Positions 18,794-29,931 of a stretch of DNA of 64,000 nucleotides are shown one piece after another. The DNA is from Massilia solisilvae. Its GTDB lineage: Bacteria > Pseudomonadota > Gammaproteobacteria > Burkholderiales > Burkholderiaceae_D. The translations under genes were made by a program, and so were the position numbers. Location: the NCBI RefSeq assembly GCF_024753215.1, contig NZ_JANUGV010000001.1, forward strand, positions 372,001 through 436,000, written 5' to 3'. The notes under the pieces are model-generated. The model searched no databases. It was given only the letters and a program-made list of their open reading frames with translations, and had not been told where the DNA came from. How positions within the stretch are numbered: the first letter of the stretch is position 1; each line of letters begins with the position of its first letter.

Positions 18794-19108
18794 ATGAAAC
18801 GGTCCCTGATGATTATCGCCGCGCTGTCGGCCCTGGCCACGACGAGCGCCTTTGCGCAGGACGCGGCCGCACTGGCCAAGGCCAAGAACTGCATGGCGTG
18901 CCACGCCATCAACAACAAGCTGGTGGGTCCCGCCTACAAGGACGTCGCCGCCAAGTACGCAGGCCAGAAGGATGCCGAGGCCAAGCTCGTGCAAAAGGTC
19001 ATGAAGGGCGGTTCGGGCGTCTGGGGCCCGGTGCCGATGCCCGCCAACCCGCAGGTGAGCGAGGCCGAGGCGCACACGCTGGTCAAGTGGGTGCTGTCGC
19101 AGAAATAA
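18794..19108 (+). CDS. Class I cytochrome c (c-551/c8 type), periplasmic
   Basis: This 104-residue precursor has a signal peptide (cleavage after SAFA, residue 21), the heme motif C33-M-A-C36-H37 and a distal methionine ligand M82 in GPVPMPANP. Small cytochromes of this type shuttle electrons between bc1 and terminal oxidases or nitrite reductase. It is monocistronic, with a terminator right after it. The likely physiological partner is not in the window. Confidence 0.92.
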   Translation: MKRSLMIIAALSALATTSAFAQDAAALAKAKNCMACHAINNKLVGPAYKDVAAKYAGQKDAEAKLVQKVMKGGSGVWGPVPMPANPQVSEAEAHTLVKWVLSQK

Positions 19109-19126
19109 GCGCAGGCTCATAACGAC

Positions 19127-19165
19127 AAAGCGCGCCGCACCGCAAGGTGCCGCGCGCTTTTGTTT
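19127..19165 (+). terminator. Terminator after cytochrome c gene
   Basis: A long stem AAAGCGCGCCGCACC / GGTGCCGCGCGCTTT (one unpaired base each side) with a GCAA tetraloop, followed by TTGTTTTG. Confidence 0.85.
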
Positions 19166-19190
19166 TGTCCGCTCGTGCCCGCAAGGCGAT

Positions 19191-19315
19191 ACGTCGTCCC
19201 GGCGAATCCTCGGCGGCCCCGCCGTGACCCATGCTGACTGTCCGGCCATGCGGCTCGGGGCCGGCGCCGCGGTTGTGCGAAGGGGTTATGGGTCCCGGCC
19301 TCGCCGGGACCACGT
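19191..19315. repeat. Family A palindromic repeats, inverted pair
   Basis: A forward copy with an enlarged loop (19191-19240, ACGTCGTCCCGGCG...GTGACCCATGCTGA) and a reverse copy (19286-19315), between the cytochrome c gene and the convergent transporter gene. Confidence 0.8.
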
Positions 19316-19328
19316 GCCTGGGTTCCGT

Positions 19329-20465
19329 TCAGCGGATCACGTCCATCTTGGTTTTCTTGCCGCCCTTGTACGTGAACAGCGTCAGCGGCGCGTCCTTCAG
19401 GTCGCCGTTCTGGTCGAACTGGATGGTGCCGGTCACGCCTTCGTACTTGATCTTCTTCAGCTCGGGCAGGTACTTGGCCGGTTCGGCCGACTTTGCGTTC
19501 TGCATGGCCTGTGCCATCACCATCACGGCGTCGTACACATACGGCGCATACAGCTGCACGCCCACCCCGAAGCGCTTCTGGAAGCGCGCGCGGAAGTCGT
19601 CCATCACCTTTTCCTGCGGCCCCTTCACGCCGCCGGCTTCGGCGCAGATCACGCGGCCTTCGCCGACCGCATCGCCCGCAAGGCGCGGCAGCGCCTCGGT
19701 GCACATGCCGTCGCCGCCCATCATCAGCGCGTTGATGCCGAGCGCCTTCATCTGCTTGAGCATCGGGCCGGCCACCGAGTCCATCCCGCCAAAGAAGACC
19801 ACATCGGGCTTCTTGGCGCGGATCGAGGTCAGGATCGCGGTGTAGTCGGTGGCGGTAGCCTGGGTGAACTCCTTGGCCACGACCTTGACGTTGGTGCCCT
19901 TGAGGCCCTTGGTGAATTCGGTGGCCACGCCCTGGCCATAGGTGGTGCGGTCGTCGATGATTGCGATGTTCTTTGCCTTGAGCGTGTTGGCCGCGTACTT
20001 GCCCAGGATGCTGCCGAGCTTTTCGTCGCTGGCGACGACGCGGAACGCGCCCGGGAAGTGCTGCCGCGTGTATTGCGGCGCGGTGGTGGCGGGCGAGATT
20101 TCGGGGATGCCGGCGTCGTTATAGATCTTCGAAGCCGGAACGGTGGTGCCCGAGTTCAGGTGGCCGATCACGCCGTTGACCTTCGCGTCCACCAGCTTTT
20201 GCGCGACCGCGGTACCTTGCTTGGGATCGGCGCCGTCGTCTTCCGGCTGCAGCCGCAGCGTGACCTTCTTGCCGTTGATGGTGAAGGGCTTGGCATTGAG
20301 CTCGTCGATCGCCATGTGCGCGGCGTTTTCCATGTCCTTGCCAAGGTGGGCGCTGGGGCCGGAAATCGGGGCGACGTGGCCGATCTTGACGACTTCCTGC
20401 GCGCCAGCGCTGCCGGCAAAGGCCATGGCAATGGCAAAGGGGATGAGCTTGGTGGTGGACTGCAT
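19329..20465 (-). CDS. Branched-chain amino acid ABC transporter substrate-binding protein (LivK-like)
   Basis: This 378-residue periplasmic binding protein has a signal peptide ending AGSAGA. The family opening is VVKIGHVAPISGPSAHLGKDMENA, followed by VIGHLNSGTTVPASKIYND and IAIIDDRTTYGQGVATEF. It captures leucine, isoleucine, valine or related ligands for a Liv-type ABC importer. The permease and ATPase genes are not adjacent. The start at 20465 has GGAGA six bases upstream; the upstream extension is not coding. Confidence 0.92.
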   Translation of the reverse strand: MQSTTKLIPFAIAMAFAGSAGAQEVVKIGHVAPISGPSAHLGKDMENAAHMAIDELNAKPFTINGKKVTLRLQPEDDGADPKQGTAVAQKLVDAKVNGVIGHLNSGTTVPASKIYNDAGIPEISPATTAPQYTRQHFPGAFRVVASDEKLGSILGKYAANTLKAKNIAIIDDRTTYGQGVATEFTKGLKGTNVKVVAKEFTQATATDYTAILTSIRAKKPDVVFFGGMDSVAGPMLKQMKALGINALMMGGDGMCTEALPRLAGDAVGEGRVICAEAGGVKGPQEKVMDDFRARFQKRFGVGVQLYAPYVYDAVMVMAQAMQNAKSAEPAKYLPELKKIKYEGVTGTIQFDQNGDLKDAPLTLFTYKGGKKTKMDVIR

Positions 20466-20591
20466 TGATATTCTCCGGATGGATTGATCACAGCAAGGCG
20501 CGAGCGGCGCCGGCATTTTGTACGCACCGAAAAAAGGTACAACAAATTGCTGGGTTAGCAAAGAGAAAACCTGCGAAAGTTGACCCTCAAC

Positions 20592-20630
20592 CCGTCGTCC
20601 CCGCGCAGGCGGGGACCCATGCTGAGCTTG
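20592..20630. repeat. Family A palindromic repeat, single copy
   Basis: CCGTCGTCCCCGCGCAGGC... with GGGGACCCATGCTGAGCTTG, one forward copy upstream of the LivK-like gene. Confidence 0.85.
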
Positions 20631-20682
20631 AGCCGGATGCAGCGTCAAACTTGAACTGGCACGCTTTTACAGGGGTGGAGCG

Positions 20683-21129
20683 TCAGCTCCGTGAGGTCTT
20701 CAGGTGCGCCAGCTCCTGCGCCACGGCGCGGCTGACGATCTGCTCGATGGTTTGCGACAGCCCGTTGCGGATCTCTTCGGTCAGCCCGGCCAGGGCGTGC
20801 TGCATCACGTCGGCCATGCTGTCGCGCAGGCGCTGCTGCAGCACGAAATCGACCCGGCCCTGCAGGTGCTCCAGGATGTGCTCCGTGAGCCGCAGCTCGA
20901 GCGCGCCCCATTCGTCGGCGCTGAGCGCGGTGGCCGCGCGCTCTTCCAGCGATGCCGCCGGCGCGACTTCGGCAGGCGCTGCGGCCGCCGCGACCGGCTC
21001 GGCCGGCGCTTCGTCGAGGACCACTTCGGCCACCGCCGCGTCGGCCGATGCCGGCGCGCTCGGCGTCTCGCGTACGACTTCGGTCAGTACGGGAATGCTG
21101 GAATCGTCGAAACCCTGATCGTGGTTCAT
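20683..21129 (-). CDS. Hypothetical acidic protein cotranscribed with holC
   Basis: This 148-residue protein has a low-complexity Ala/Glu/Pro N-terminal half and a helical C-terminal half (LTEHILEHLQGRVDFVLQQRLR, ALAGLTEEIRNGLSQTIEQIV), probably a coiled coil. The ATG overlaps the holC stop by four bases, so it is translationally coupled. I recognise no enzyme family. The neighbour suggests a link to DNA polymerase III or only shared expression. Confidence 0.75.
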   Translation of the reverse strand: MNHDQGFDDSSIPVLTEVVRETPSAPASADAAVAEVVLDEAPAEPVAAAAAPAEVAPAASLEERAATALSADEWGALELRLTEHILEHLQGRVDFVLQQRLRDSMADVMQHALAGLTEEIRNGLSQTIEQIVSRAVAQELAHLKTSRS

Positions 21130-21551
21130 GGCTGTCCCGCGACAAAGTGGGTGAGGGGATAGTCCTGCTTTTTGTAGGCCGCGTAGCGCTTGCGGCCGGC
21201 AGCCGCATCCTGCTCGTCGGTGGAGATGATCTCGAACACGCGCGCAAACTGCGCAAAGTGCGCCGGCGTGCGTTGTGTGAGGTTGACCAGCATGTCGTGG
21301 TGCGGCAGCGGCGCGTCGTCGCTGTCAGCCACGATCACCGGCGTTTCGCCGGCCAGCGGGTCGCCCGCCATCACGTGCGGGATGAAATCGGTGTCGCCGA
21401 TCGTCCACAGCGCTTCGTTCAGCTGCGCGGCCTGGGCGGCGTCCCCGGCCAGCAGCACCACCTTGGCGCGCGCGGCGTAGGCCTTGCGCGCCAGCCGACA
21501 GGCATAGGTCAGCTTGTCGGCGATATTGGTGTGGAAGTCGATACGCGTCAT
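21126..21551 (-). CDS. holC: DNA polymerase III chi subunit
   Basis: This 141-residue protein begins MTRIDFHTNIADKLTYACRL and contains DTDFIPHVMAGDP and the C-terminal YPLTHFV, matching HolC. Chi with psi links the clamp loader to SSB during replication. It lies one base after the stop of the DUF4124/glutaredoxin-like gene and overlaps the following gene. The usual neighbour pepA is absent here. Confidence 0.93.
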   Translation of the reverse strand: MTRIDFHTNIADKLTYACRLARKAYAARAKVVLLAGDAAQAAQLNEALWTIGDTDFIPHVMAGDPLAGETPVIVADSDDAPLPHHDMLVNLTQRTPAHFAQFARVFEIISTDEQDAAAGRKRYAAYKKQDYPLTHFVAGQP

Positions 21552-21552
21552 G

Positions 21553-22203
21553 TCAGAACTGGAAATCGGGCGTGCCGTTGATGGGCTTGGGCTTGGGCGC
21601 GAATTTGGCCTTTTCCTCGGCCTCGGCCGCGGCCCTCGCGGCGCGCTCGGCTTCCTCGGCTTTGGCCAGCTCCACGGGCGACGGCTTGCGTGGCGCGGCC
21701 GGCGTCGCCGTGGCGAACTGGTAGCCGCGCGGCAGGATCGATTGTGCCGGATAGCCGGCCGTATCGAGCGCCTCGTTCCAGGCGCCGGCCGCAAAGCCGG
21801 TCAGTCTGGCGCGGCCCACCAGCAGCAGGGGCAGCTGGCCGTCGCCGCCGGCTTCCTTCAGCTTTTGCTGGTCGTCGGCGTTGCCGATACTTTTTTCGGT
21901 GTAGGGAATACCGCGCCGCTGCAGGAAGCTGCGCGCCTGGTCGCACGGACCGCAGGGCGAGGCCGAATACAGCGTGACCGGGTTGTTGCGCGCGGCCTGG
22001 GCCAGCTCGAACGGCAGCGCGGGACCGGAATCCCCGCCGTAGTTCTTCACCTCGGCCTTCTCGCGCGCCGATGGAGGCGGCGTGTCGCTGAAGTGGATGA
22101 CGCCCCTGGCGTCCTTCCACTTGTACACCTGCGCCCAAGCGCTGGCCGCGCACAAGAGTGCGGCCAGTGTCAGCGCCAATGTTCCAGCGATTGTGCGTCC
22201 CAT
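21553..22203 (-). CDS. DUF4124 protein fused to a glutaredoxin-like domain, exported
   Basis: The protein has a signal peptide (GRTIAGTLALTLAALLCAASAWA). A DUF4124 segment follows (QVYKWKDARGVIHFSDTPPP), then a glutaredoxin/thioredoxin-like fold with the redox pair CGPC in LYSASPCGPCDQAR and a cis-proline region LPLLLVGRARLTG. A charged Ala/Glu linker and a PKPKPINGTPDFQF tail end it. It probably handles disulfides in the periplasm. ATGs at 22203 and 22212 are both possible. It is followed by holC with one base between. Confidence 0.82.
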   Translation of the reverse strand: MGRTIAGTLALTLAALLCAASAWAQVYKWKDARGVIHFSDTPPPSAREKAEVKNYGGDSGPALPFELAQAARNNPVTLYSASPCGPCDQARSFLQRRGIPYTEKSIGNADDQQKLKEAGGDGQLPLLLVGRARLTGFAAGAWNEALDTAGYPAQSILPRGYQFATATPAAPRKPSPVELAKAEEAERAARAAAEAEEKAKFAPKPKPINGTPDFQF

Positions 22204-22220
22204 TTCACCCATCCCGCCAT

Positions 22221-24308
22221 TTATTGCTCATGCATTCCACTGTGGCGCATCAGCGCGTCGATCGACGGTTCGCGGCCACGGAAGGCCTTGAACGATTCGA
22301 GCGCCGGTCGCGAGCCGCCTACCGACAGGATCTCGCGCTGGAAGCGCTTGCCGGTTTCGGCGGTCAGTTCGCCACCGCCGGCTTCCACGGCTTCTTCGAA
22401 AGCCGCGTACGCGTCGGCCGACAGCACCTCAGCCCATTTGTAGCTATAGTACCCTGCGGCATAGCCGCCGGCAAAGATATGGCCGAACGAGTGTTGGAAT
22501 CGGTTGAACGAGGGCGGCACCAGCACGGCGAACTTGCTGCGCACGTCGTCGATCAGCTGCTGGACGGTCCGCTCGCTGTTCGGGTCGAAGTCGTAGTGCA
22601 GGTGCATGTCGATCAGCGAGAACTCGACCTGGCGCAGCATCTGCATCCCGGACTGGAAGTTCTTCGCCGCCAGCATCTTGTCGTACAGCGCGCGCGGCAG
22701 CGGCTCGCCCGTTTTCACGTGCCCGGTCAGGTGCTGCAGCACGTCCCACTCCCAGCAGAAGTTTTCCATGAACTGCGAGGGCAGCTCCACCGCATCCCAT
22801 TCGACGCCCGAGATGCCCGAGACCGACAGCTCGTCCACCTCGGTGAGCATGTGGTGCAGGCCGTGGCCGAATTCGTGGAACAGGGTGATGACTTCGTCGT
22901 GCGTGAACAACGACGGTTGCGGTTTGCCGTCCACCATGGCGGGCGGCGTGAAATTGCAGGTCAGGTAGGCCACCGGCGTCTGGATGATGCCGCCCGTGGT
23001 GATGCGGCGACCGCGCGCGTCGTCCATCCATGCGCCCTGGCCTTTGCCGGCGCGGGCATACAGGTCGAGGTAGAACTGGCCGACCAGCTGGCCGTCGCGC
23101 TCGATGCGGAAGAAGCGCACGTCCGGGTGCCACACCGGCGCCTGGTCCGGCGCGATGGTGACGCCGAACAGCGACGAGACCAGCTTGAACAGGCCGTCCA
23201 CCACCTTCGGTTCGGGGAAGTACTGCTTCACTTCCTGTGCCGAGAACGCATAGCGCTTCTCGCGCAGCTTTTCGGATGCGTAGGTCACGTCCCAGGCCTG
23301 CATGTCCTCGATCTGAAGTTCGTTCTTCGCGAATTCGCGCAGCTCGGCCAGGTCCTTCTCGGCGAATGGGCGGGCGCGGCGCGCGAGGTCTTCAAGGAAT
23401 TCGATCACGTGCTCGGGGCTGGGCGCCATCTTCGGCACCAGCGACACTTCGGCGAAGTTGCGGTAGTCGAGCAGCTTGGCTTCTTCGTCGCGCAGCTTCA
23501 GGAGCTGGGCGATGTTGGAGGTGTTGTCCCACTTTTCCAGCTCGCTGAACACCACGCCCACGTCGGACGCCTTGGTCGCGTTGGCGCGGTAGATCGTCTC
23601 GCGCAGCTGGCGGTTGTCGGCGAACTGCAGCACCGGAAAATAGGACGGGAAGTGCAGCGTGAACTGCCAGCCCTGCTTGCCGTCCTGCTCAGCCGAAGCG
23701 CGCGCGGCCTGCCTGGCGTCGTCGGGAATGCCGGCCAGTTCGGCTTCGTTCTCGACCAGCAGCTTGTAGTCGTTGGTCGCGTCGAGCACGTTTTCCGAAA
23801 AGCGGGTCGAGATGGCGGCGTGCTGCTCCTGGATCTGGGCAAAGCGCTCCTTCTTCTCCGGCGGCAGCTCGGCGCCGCCCAGGCGAAAGTCGCGCAACGC
23901 GTTTTCGACGATGCGCTTGCGCGCCTCGGACAGGTTCACGAACTCGGGGCTCGAGCGCAGCATCTTGTACTTGTCGAACAGTGCCTCGTTCTGGCCCAGA
24001 GATGTCCAGAACTCGGTCACCTTCGGCTGGTTTTCGTTGTAGGTCGCGCGCAGCTCGGGCGTGTCCATCACGTTGTTCAGGTGATTGACGATGCCCCAGG
24101 CGCGGCCCAGATGCTCGGTCGCTTCTTCAAGCGGGACCACGAAGTTGTCCCAGCTGACGATGTCCATCGGCGCTTCCAGCTTCTGCACGACAGCCTTGGC
24201 GTCGGCGATCAGCTGCTCGATGGCCGGGGTCACGTGCTCCGGCTTGAACTGGTCGAAGCGGGGCAGGCCCGAAAAATCGAGGAGGGGATTGCTGGTCTGC
24301 GTGTTCAT
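22221..24308 (-). CDS. prlC: Oligopeptidase A (M3 family zinc metallopeptidase)
   Basis: This 695-residue cytosolic enzyme has the zinc motif HEFGH at 478-482 (LFHEFGHGLHHML). Its downstream helix (about 504-520, SGVEWDAVELPSQFMENF) holds the third ligand glutamate. It degrades short peptides, including cleaved signal peptides. Length matches the family. It lies downstream of folD with a family B repeat pair in between, and just upstream of the DUF4124 gene. Confidence 0.97.
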   Translation of the reverse strand: MNTQTSNPLLDFSGLPRFDQFKPEHVTPAIEQLIADAKAVVQKLEAPMDIVSWDNFVVPLEEATEHLGRAWGIVNHLNNVMDTPELRATYNENQPKVTEFWTSLGQNEALFDKYKMLRSSPEFVNLSEARKRIVENALRDFRLGGAELPPEKKERFAQIQEQHAAISTRFSENVLDATNDYKLLVENEAELAGIPDDARQAARASAEQDGKQGWQFTLHFPSYFPVLQFADNRQLRETIYRANATKASDVGVVFSELEKWDNTSNIAQLLKLRDEEAKLLDYRNFAEVSLVPKMAPSPEHVIEFLEDLARRARPFAEKDLAELREFAKNELQIEDMQAWDVTYASEKLREKRYAFSAQEVKQYFPEPKVVDGLFKLVSSLFGVTIAPDQAPVWHPDVRFFRIERDGQLVGQFYLDLYARAGKGQGAWMDDARGRRITTGGIIQTPVAYLTCNFTPPAMVDGKPQPSLFTHDEVITLFHEFGHGLHHMLTEVDELSVSGISGVEWDAVELPSQFMENFCWEWDVLQHLTGHVKTGEPLPRALYDKMLAAKNFQSGMQMLRQVEFSLIDMHLHYDFDPNSERTVQQLIDDVRSKFAVLVPPSFNRFQHSFGHIFAGGYAAGYYSYKWAEVLSADAYAAFEEAVEAGGGELTAETGKRFQREILSVGGSRPALESFKAFRGREPSIDALMRHSGMHEQ

Positions 24309-24360
24309 ACGATTCCTTCCTTGTTTCGTTTAAGGGCAGCGGGTCCGCATGCCTGGTCTG

Positions 24361-24436
24361 AACGCGTGGGCAGCAGAGCTGCCCACCCTACCTGTTGAGG
24401 CGGTAGGGTGGGCAGGTTCTCCTGCCCACGCGTTCA
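24361..24436. repeat. Family B palindromic repeats, head-to-head pair, between folD and prlC
   Basis: Copies at 24361-24391 and 24403-24436 (AACGCGTGGGCAGC..., GTAGGGTGGGCAGG...), 11 bases apart. They lie inside what looks like a folD-prlC operon, so the hairpins may reduce or stabilise part of the transcript. Confidence 0.88.
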
Positions 24437-24473
24437 AACGTCGTTCGCATGGCCAGGACAACCCCGCAGCGGA

Positions 24474-25316
24474 TCAGCGTTCCGCTGCTTCCAGCGTATT
24501 CATCAGCAGCATCGTAATCGTCATCGGGCCGACGCCGCCGGGCACCGGGGTGATGTACGAGGCCACTTCGCGCACCGAGTCGAAGTCCACGTCGCCGCAC
24601 AGCTTGCCTTCGTCGTTGCGGTTGATGCCCACGTCGATCACGATCGCGCCGGGCTTGACCATGTCGCCGGTGAGGGTGTTGCGGCGGCCGACGGCCGCCA
24701 CCACCACGTCCGCCTGGCGCGTGTGGTAGCCGATGTCGGCGGTCGCGCTATGGCATATGGTCACGGTGGCATTGGCTTGCAAGAGCAGCAGTGCCATCGG
24801 CTTGCCGACGGTGTTGCTGCGGCCGATGACGACCGCATGCTTGCCGCGCAGGTCCACACCCGTGCTTTCGATCAACTTCATGCAGCCATACGGCGTGCAC
24901 GGGCGCAGGCCCGGCAAGTTGGCCATCAGCTCGCCGGCGGACATCACCGAGTAGCCGTCCACGTCCTTCTTGACGGAAATGGCTTCGATGACCTTTTGCG
25001 GGTTGATGTGGCGCGGCAGCGGCATCTGCACGAGGATGCCGTGGATGGCCGGGTCGTTGTTGAGCGCTTCGATGCGCTCCAGCAGCGCGGCCTCGGTCAG
25101 GTCGGCGTCGTACTTTTCGAACACGCTGTGGAAACCGACGTCGCCGCAGGCCTTGACCTTGTTGCGCACATACACCTGGCTGGCCGGGTCTTCGCCGACC
25201 AGGATCACCGCCAGGCCGGGCTGTTTGCCTTGGGCCGTAAGGGCGGCCGCGCGTTGGGCGATTTCGGCGCGCAGTTGTTGGGAAAGTTTGACTCCGTCGA
25301 TCAGTTGGGCGGGCAT
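24474..25316 (-). CDS. folD: Bifunctional methylenetetrahydrofolate dehydrogenase / cyclohydrolase
   Basis: This 280-residue enzyme interconverts 5,10-methylene-, methenyl- and 10-formyl-THF. Signatures are [16 protein letters not shown] (catalytic lysine region), [31 protein letters not shown] and [11 protein letters not shown]. The ATG at 25316 is preferred over a GTG at 25328, which adds only four residues. Confidence 0.97.
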   Translation of the reverse strand: MPAQLIDGVKLSQQLRAEIAQRAAALTAQGKQPGLAVILVGEDPASQVYVRNKVKACGDVGFHSVFEKYDADLTEAALLERIEALNNDPAIHGILVQMPLPRHINPQKVIEAISVKKDVDGYSVMSAGELMANLPGLRPCTPYGCMKLIESTGVDLRGKHAVVIGRSNTVGKPMALLLLQANATVTICHSATADIGYHTRQADVVVAAVGRRNTLTGDMVKPGAIVIDVGINRNDEGKLCGDVDFDSVREVASYITPVPGGVGPMTITMLLMNTLEAAER

Positions 25317-25431
25317 GGTGGGATTCACTAGGCAAAAACGAAATTATAAGGCTCCGCCCCCTATTGCGCGCCGCGCGCGAGGGAAGCGCGTCATATTTAT
25401 CGACGGGGTACGGTGCCAAGGGCCGTCGCCG

Positions 25432-25461
25432 GTAGGGTGGGCAGATCCTGCCCACGCGTTC
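25432..25461. repeat. Family B palindromic repeat
   Basis: GGTAGGGTGGGCAGATCCTG... single copy in the folD-aceE space, shortest loop of the family. Confidence 0.85.
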
Positions 25462-25552
25462 CACCAGCCTCTGCACAGCCATTTCCTCATTTATATAGAC
25501 AAACCGCCGCGTTCGCGCCTTTTTGCGCACTGCGGCAAAACAACGGCCGCCT

Positions 25553-25584
25553 GAACCCGTGGGCGGGGGACCCGCCCACCCTAC
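25553..25584. repeat. Family B palindromic repeat, opposite orientation
   Basis: GAACCCGTGGGCGGGGGACC..., inverse of the copy 120 bases upstream. The 462-base gap 25317-25778 otherwise holds only the aceE promoter region. Confidence 0.85.
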
Positions 25585-25626
25585 AGCACAATGCCTTGAT
25601 CCATATTGTGCATTCGCAGCATGTTG

Positions 25627-25684
25627 TTTCGCATTATGAAATCGAATACCGTAATTTGAAAAATGAAGAAGCTGCTGCTAGAAT
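25627..25684 (+). promoter_or_regulatory. aceE promoter with a possible upstream operator
   Basis: TTGAAA (25656-25661) and TAGAAT (25679-25684) are 17 bases apart, a good sigma-70 promoter. The start would be about 90 bases before the aceE ATG. Immediately upstream, TTTCGCATTATGAAA (25627-25641) is an imperfect palindrome that could bind a regulator. No regulator gene is adjacent. Confidence 0.55.
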
Positions 25685-25778
25685 CCAGCGGACTTTTAGC
25701 CTGTCAAAGTATTTACTGAAATTTGTAATCGCCGCCAACCACGGATCGGGTGGGGCGCCAACTCTAGGAGACGCATCA

Positions 25779-28475
<2,697 letters not shown>

Positions 28476-28503
28476 TGCTCAAGAGCTGAACGGCGGCCGC
28501 AGC

Positions 28504-28533
28504 ACGTCGTCCCCGCCTGCGCGGGGACGACGG
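28504..28533. repeat. Family A palindrome between aceE and aceF
   Basis: A near-perfect hairpin CGTCGTCCCCGC / GCGGGGACGACG with a 4-base loop, in the 109-base gap inside the pdh operon. No T tract follows, so it is more likely to affect mRNA processing than full termination. Confidence 0.88.
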
Positions 28534-28584
28534 TGCAGCTGCTGACGAAACTCTTAGCTGATCAAAAATACGGAGCTAAAAAAC

Positions 28585-29916
28585 ATGAGCATTGTTGAAG
28601 TCAAAGTCCCGGATATCGGCGACTTCAAGGACGTTGAAGTGATCGAACTGATGGTCAAGCCTGGCGACACGATCAAGGTCGACCAGTCGCTGATCACGGT
28701 GGAGTCGGACAAGGCCAGCATGGAGATCCCCTCCAGCCATGCCGGCGTCGTGAAAGAATTGAAGGTCAAGGTCGGCGACAAGATCAACCAGGGCGACGTG
28801 GTCCTGATGGTCGAAGCTGCCGAAGGCGCAGCGGCCGCGCCGGCAGCCGAAGCCGCCCCCGCGCCGGCCGCTCCCGCAGCCGCCGCACCGGCGCCTGCAG
28901 CCACGCCGGCACCGACCGCAGCGCCGGCACCGGTCGCCGCAGCACCGGCTGCTGCCGCGCCGGTTGCCACCGCGCCGGCAGGCAAGGCGCACGCCTCGCC
29001 GTCGATCCGCAAGTTCGCGCGTGAACTCGGCGTGGACCTGACCCGCGTGCCGGGCAGCGGTCCGAAAGGCCGCATCACCCAGCAGGACGTGCAGAACTTC
29101 GTCAAGGGCATCATGGCCGGCGCCGCCGTGCCGGGCGCGGCACCGGCCGCCGCCGGCGCAGGCGTGGGCGGCCTGAGCCTGCTGCCGTGGCCGTCGCTGG
29201 ACTTCTCCAAGTTCGGCCCGACCGAACTGGTGCCGCTCTCGCGCATCAAGAAGATCAGCGGCCCGAACCTGCATCGCAACTGGGTGATGATCCCGCACGT
29301 GACGCAGTTCGACGAAGCCGACGTGACCGACCTCGAGCAGTTCCGCGTCGATTCGAACGCCGCCTACGCCAAGGCCAAGCAAGCGACCAAGCTGACCATG
29401 CTGGCGTTCGTGATCAAGGCCAGCGTGACCGCGCTGAAGAAGTACCCGCAGTTCAATTCGTCGCTCGACGAAGCCGGCGCCAACCTGATCGTCAAGCAGT
29501 ACTACAACATCGGCTTTGCGGCCGACACCCCGAACGGCCTGGTGGTCCCGGTGGTCAAGGACGCCGACAAGAAGTCGGTTTCGCAGATCGCCGCCGAGAT
29601 GACCGAGCTGTCCGCGCAGGCGCGCGAAGGCAAGCTGGCGCCGACCGCGATGCAGGGCGCGACCTTCACCATCTCGTCGCTGGGCGGCATTGGCGGCACC
29701 GCATTCACGCCGATCATCAACGCGCCGGAAGTGGCCATCCTGGGCCTGTCCAAGTCGTCGATCAAGCCGGTGTGGGATGGATCAAGCTTCCAGCCGCGCC
29801 TGATGCTGCCGCTGTCGCTGTCGTACGACCACCGCGTGATCGACGGCGCCGGCGCCGCGCGCTTCACCGCCTACCTGGCCGAAGTGCTGGCCGACCTGCG
29901 CAAGACGCTGCTGTAA
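28585..29916 (+). CDS. aceF: Pyruvate dehydrogenase E2, dihydrolipoamide acetyltransferase
   Basis: This 443-residue protein has one lipoyl domain (about 1-75, lipoyl lysine K43 in VESDKASM), then an Ala/Pro linker to about 132. A peripheral-subunit-binding domain follows (SPSIRKFARELGVDLTRVPG), then the acetyltransferase core with catalytic histidine in SYDHRVIDGAGAARF. It forms the complex core and moves acetyl groups to CoA. Its lipoyl domain is nearly identical to that of the next gene. Confidence 0.97.
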   Translation: MSIVEVKVPDIGDFKDVEVIELMVKPGDTIKVDQSLITVESDKASMEIPSSHAGVVKELKVKVGDKINQGDVVLMVEAAEGAAAAPAAEAAPAPAAPAAAAPAPAATPAPTAAPAPVAAAPAAAAPVATAPAGKAHASPSIRKFARELGVDLTRVPGSGPKGRITQQDVQNFVKGIMAGAAVPGAAPAAAGAGVGGLSLLPWPSLDFSKFGPTELVPLSRIKKISGPNLHRNWVMIPHVTQFDEADVTDLEQFRVDSNAAYAKAKQATKLTMLAFVIKASVTALKKYPQFNSSLDEAGANLIVKQYYNIGFAADTPNGLVVPVVKDADKKSVSQIAAEMTELSAQAREGKLAPTAMQGATFTISSLGGIGGTAFTPIINAPEVAILGLSKSSIKPVWDGSSFQPRLMLPLSLSYDHRVIDGAGAARFTAYLAEVLADLRKTLL

Positions 29917-29931
29917 TTGGGAGGCCAGTCA

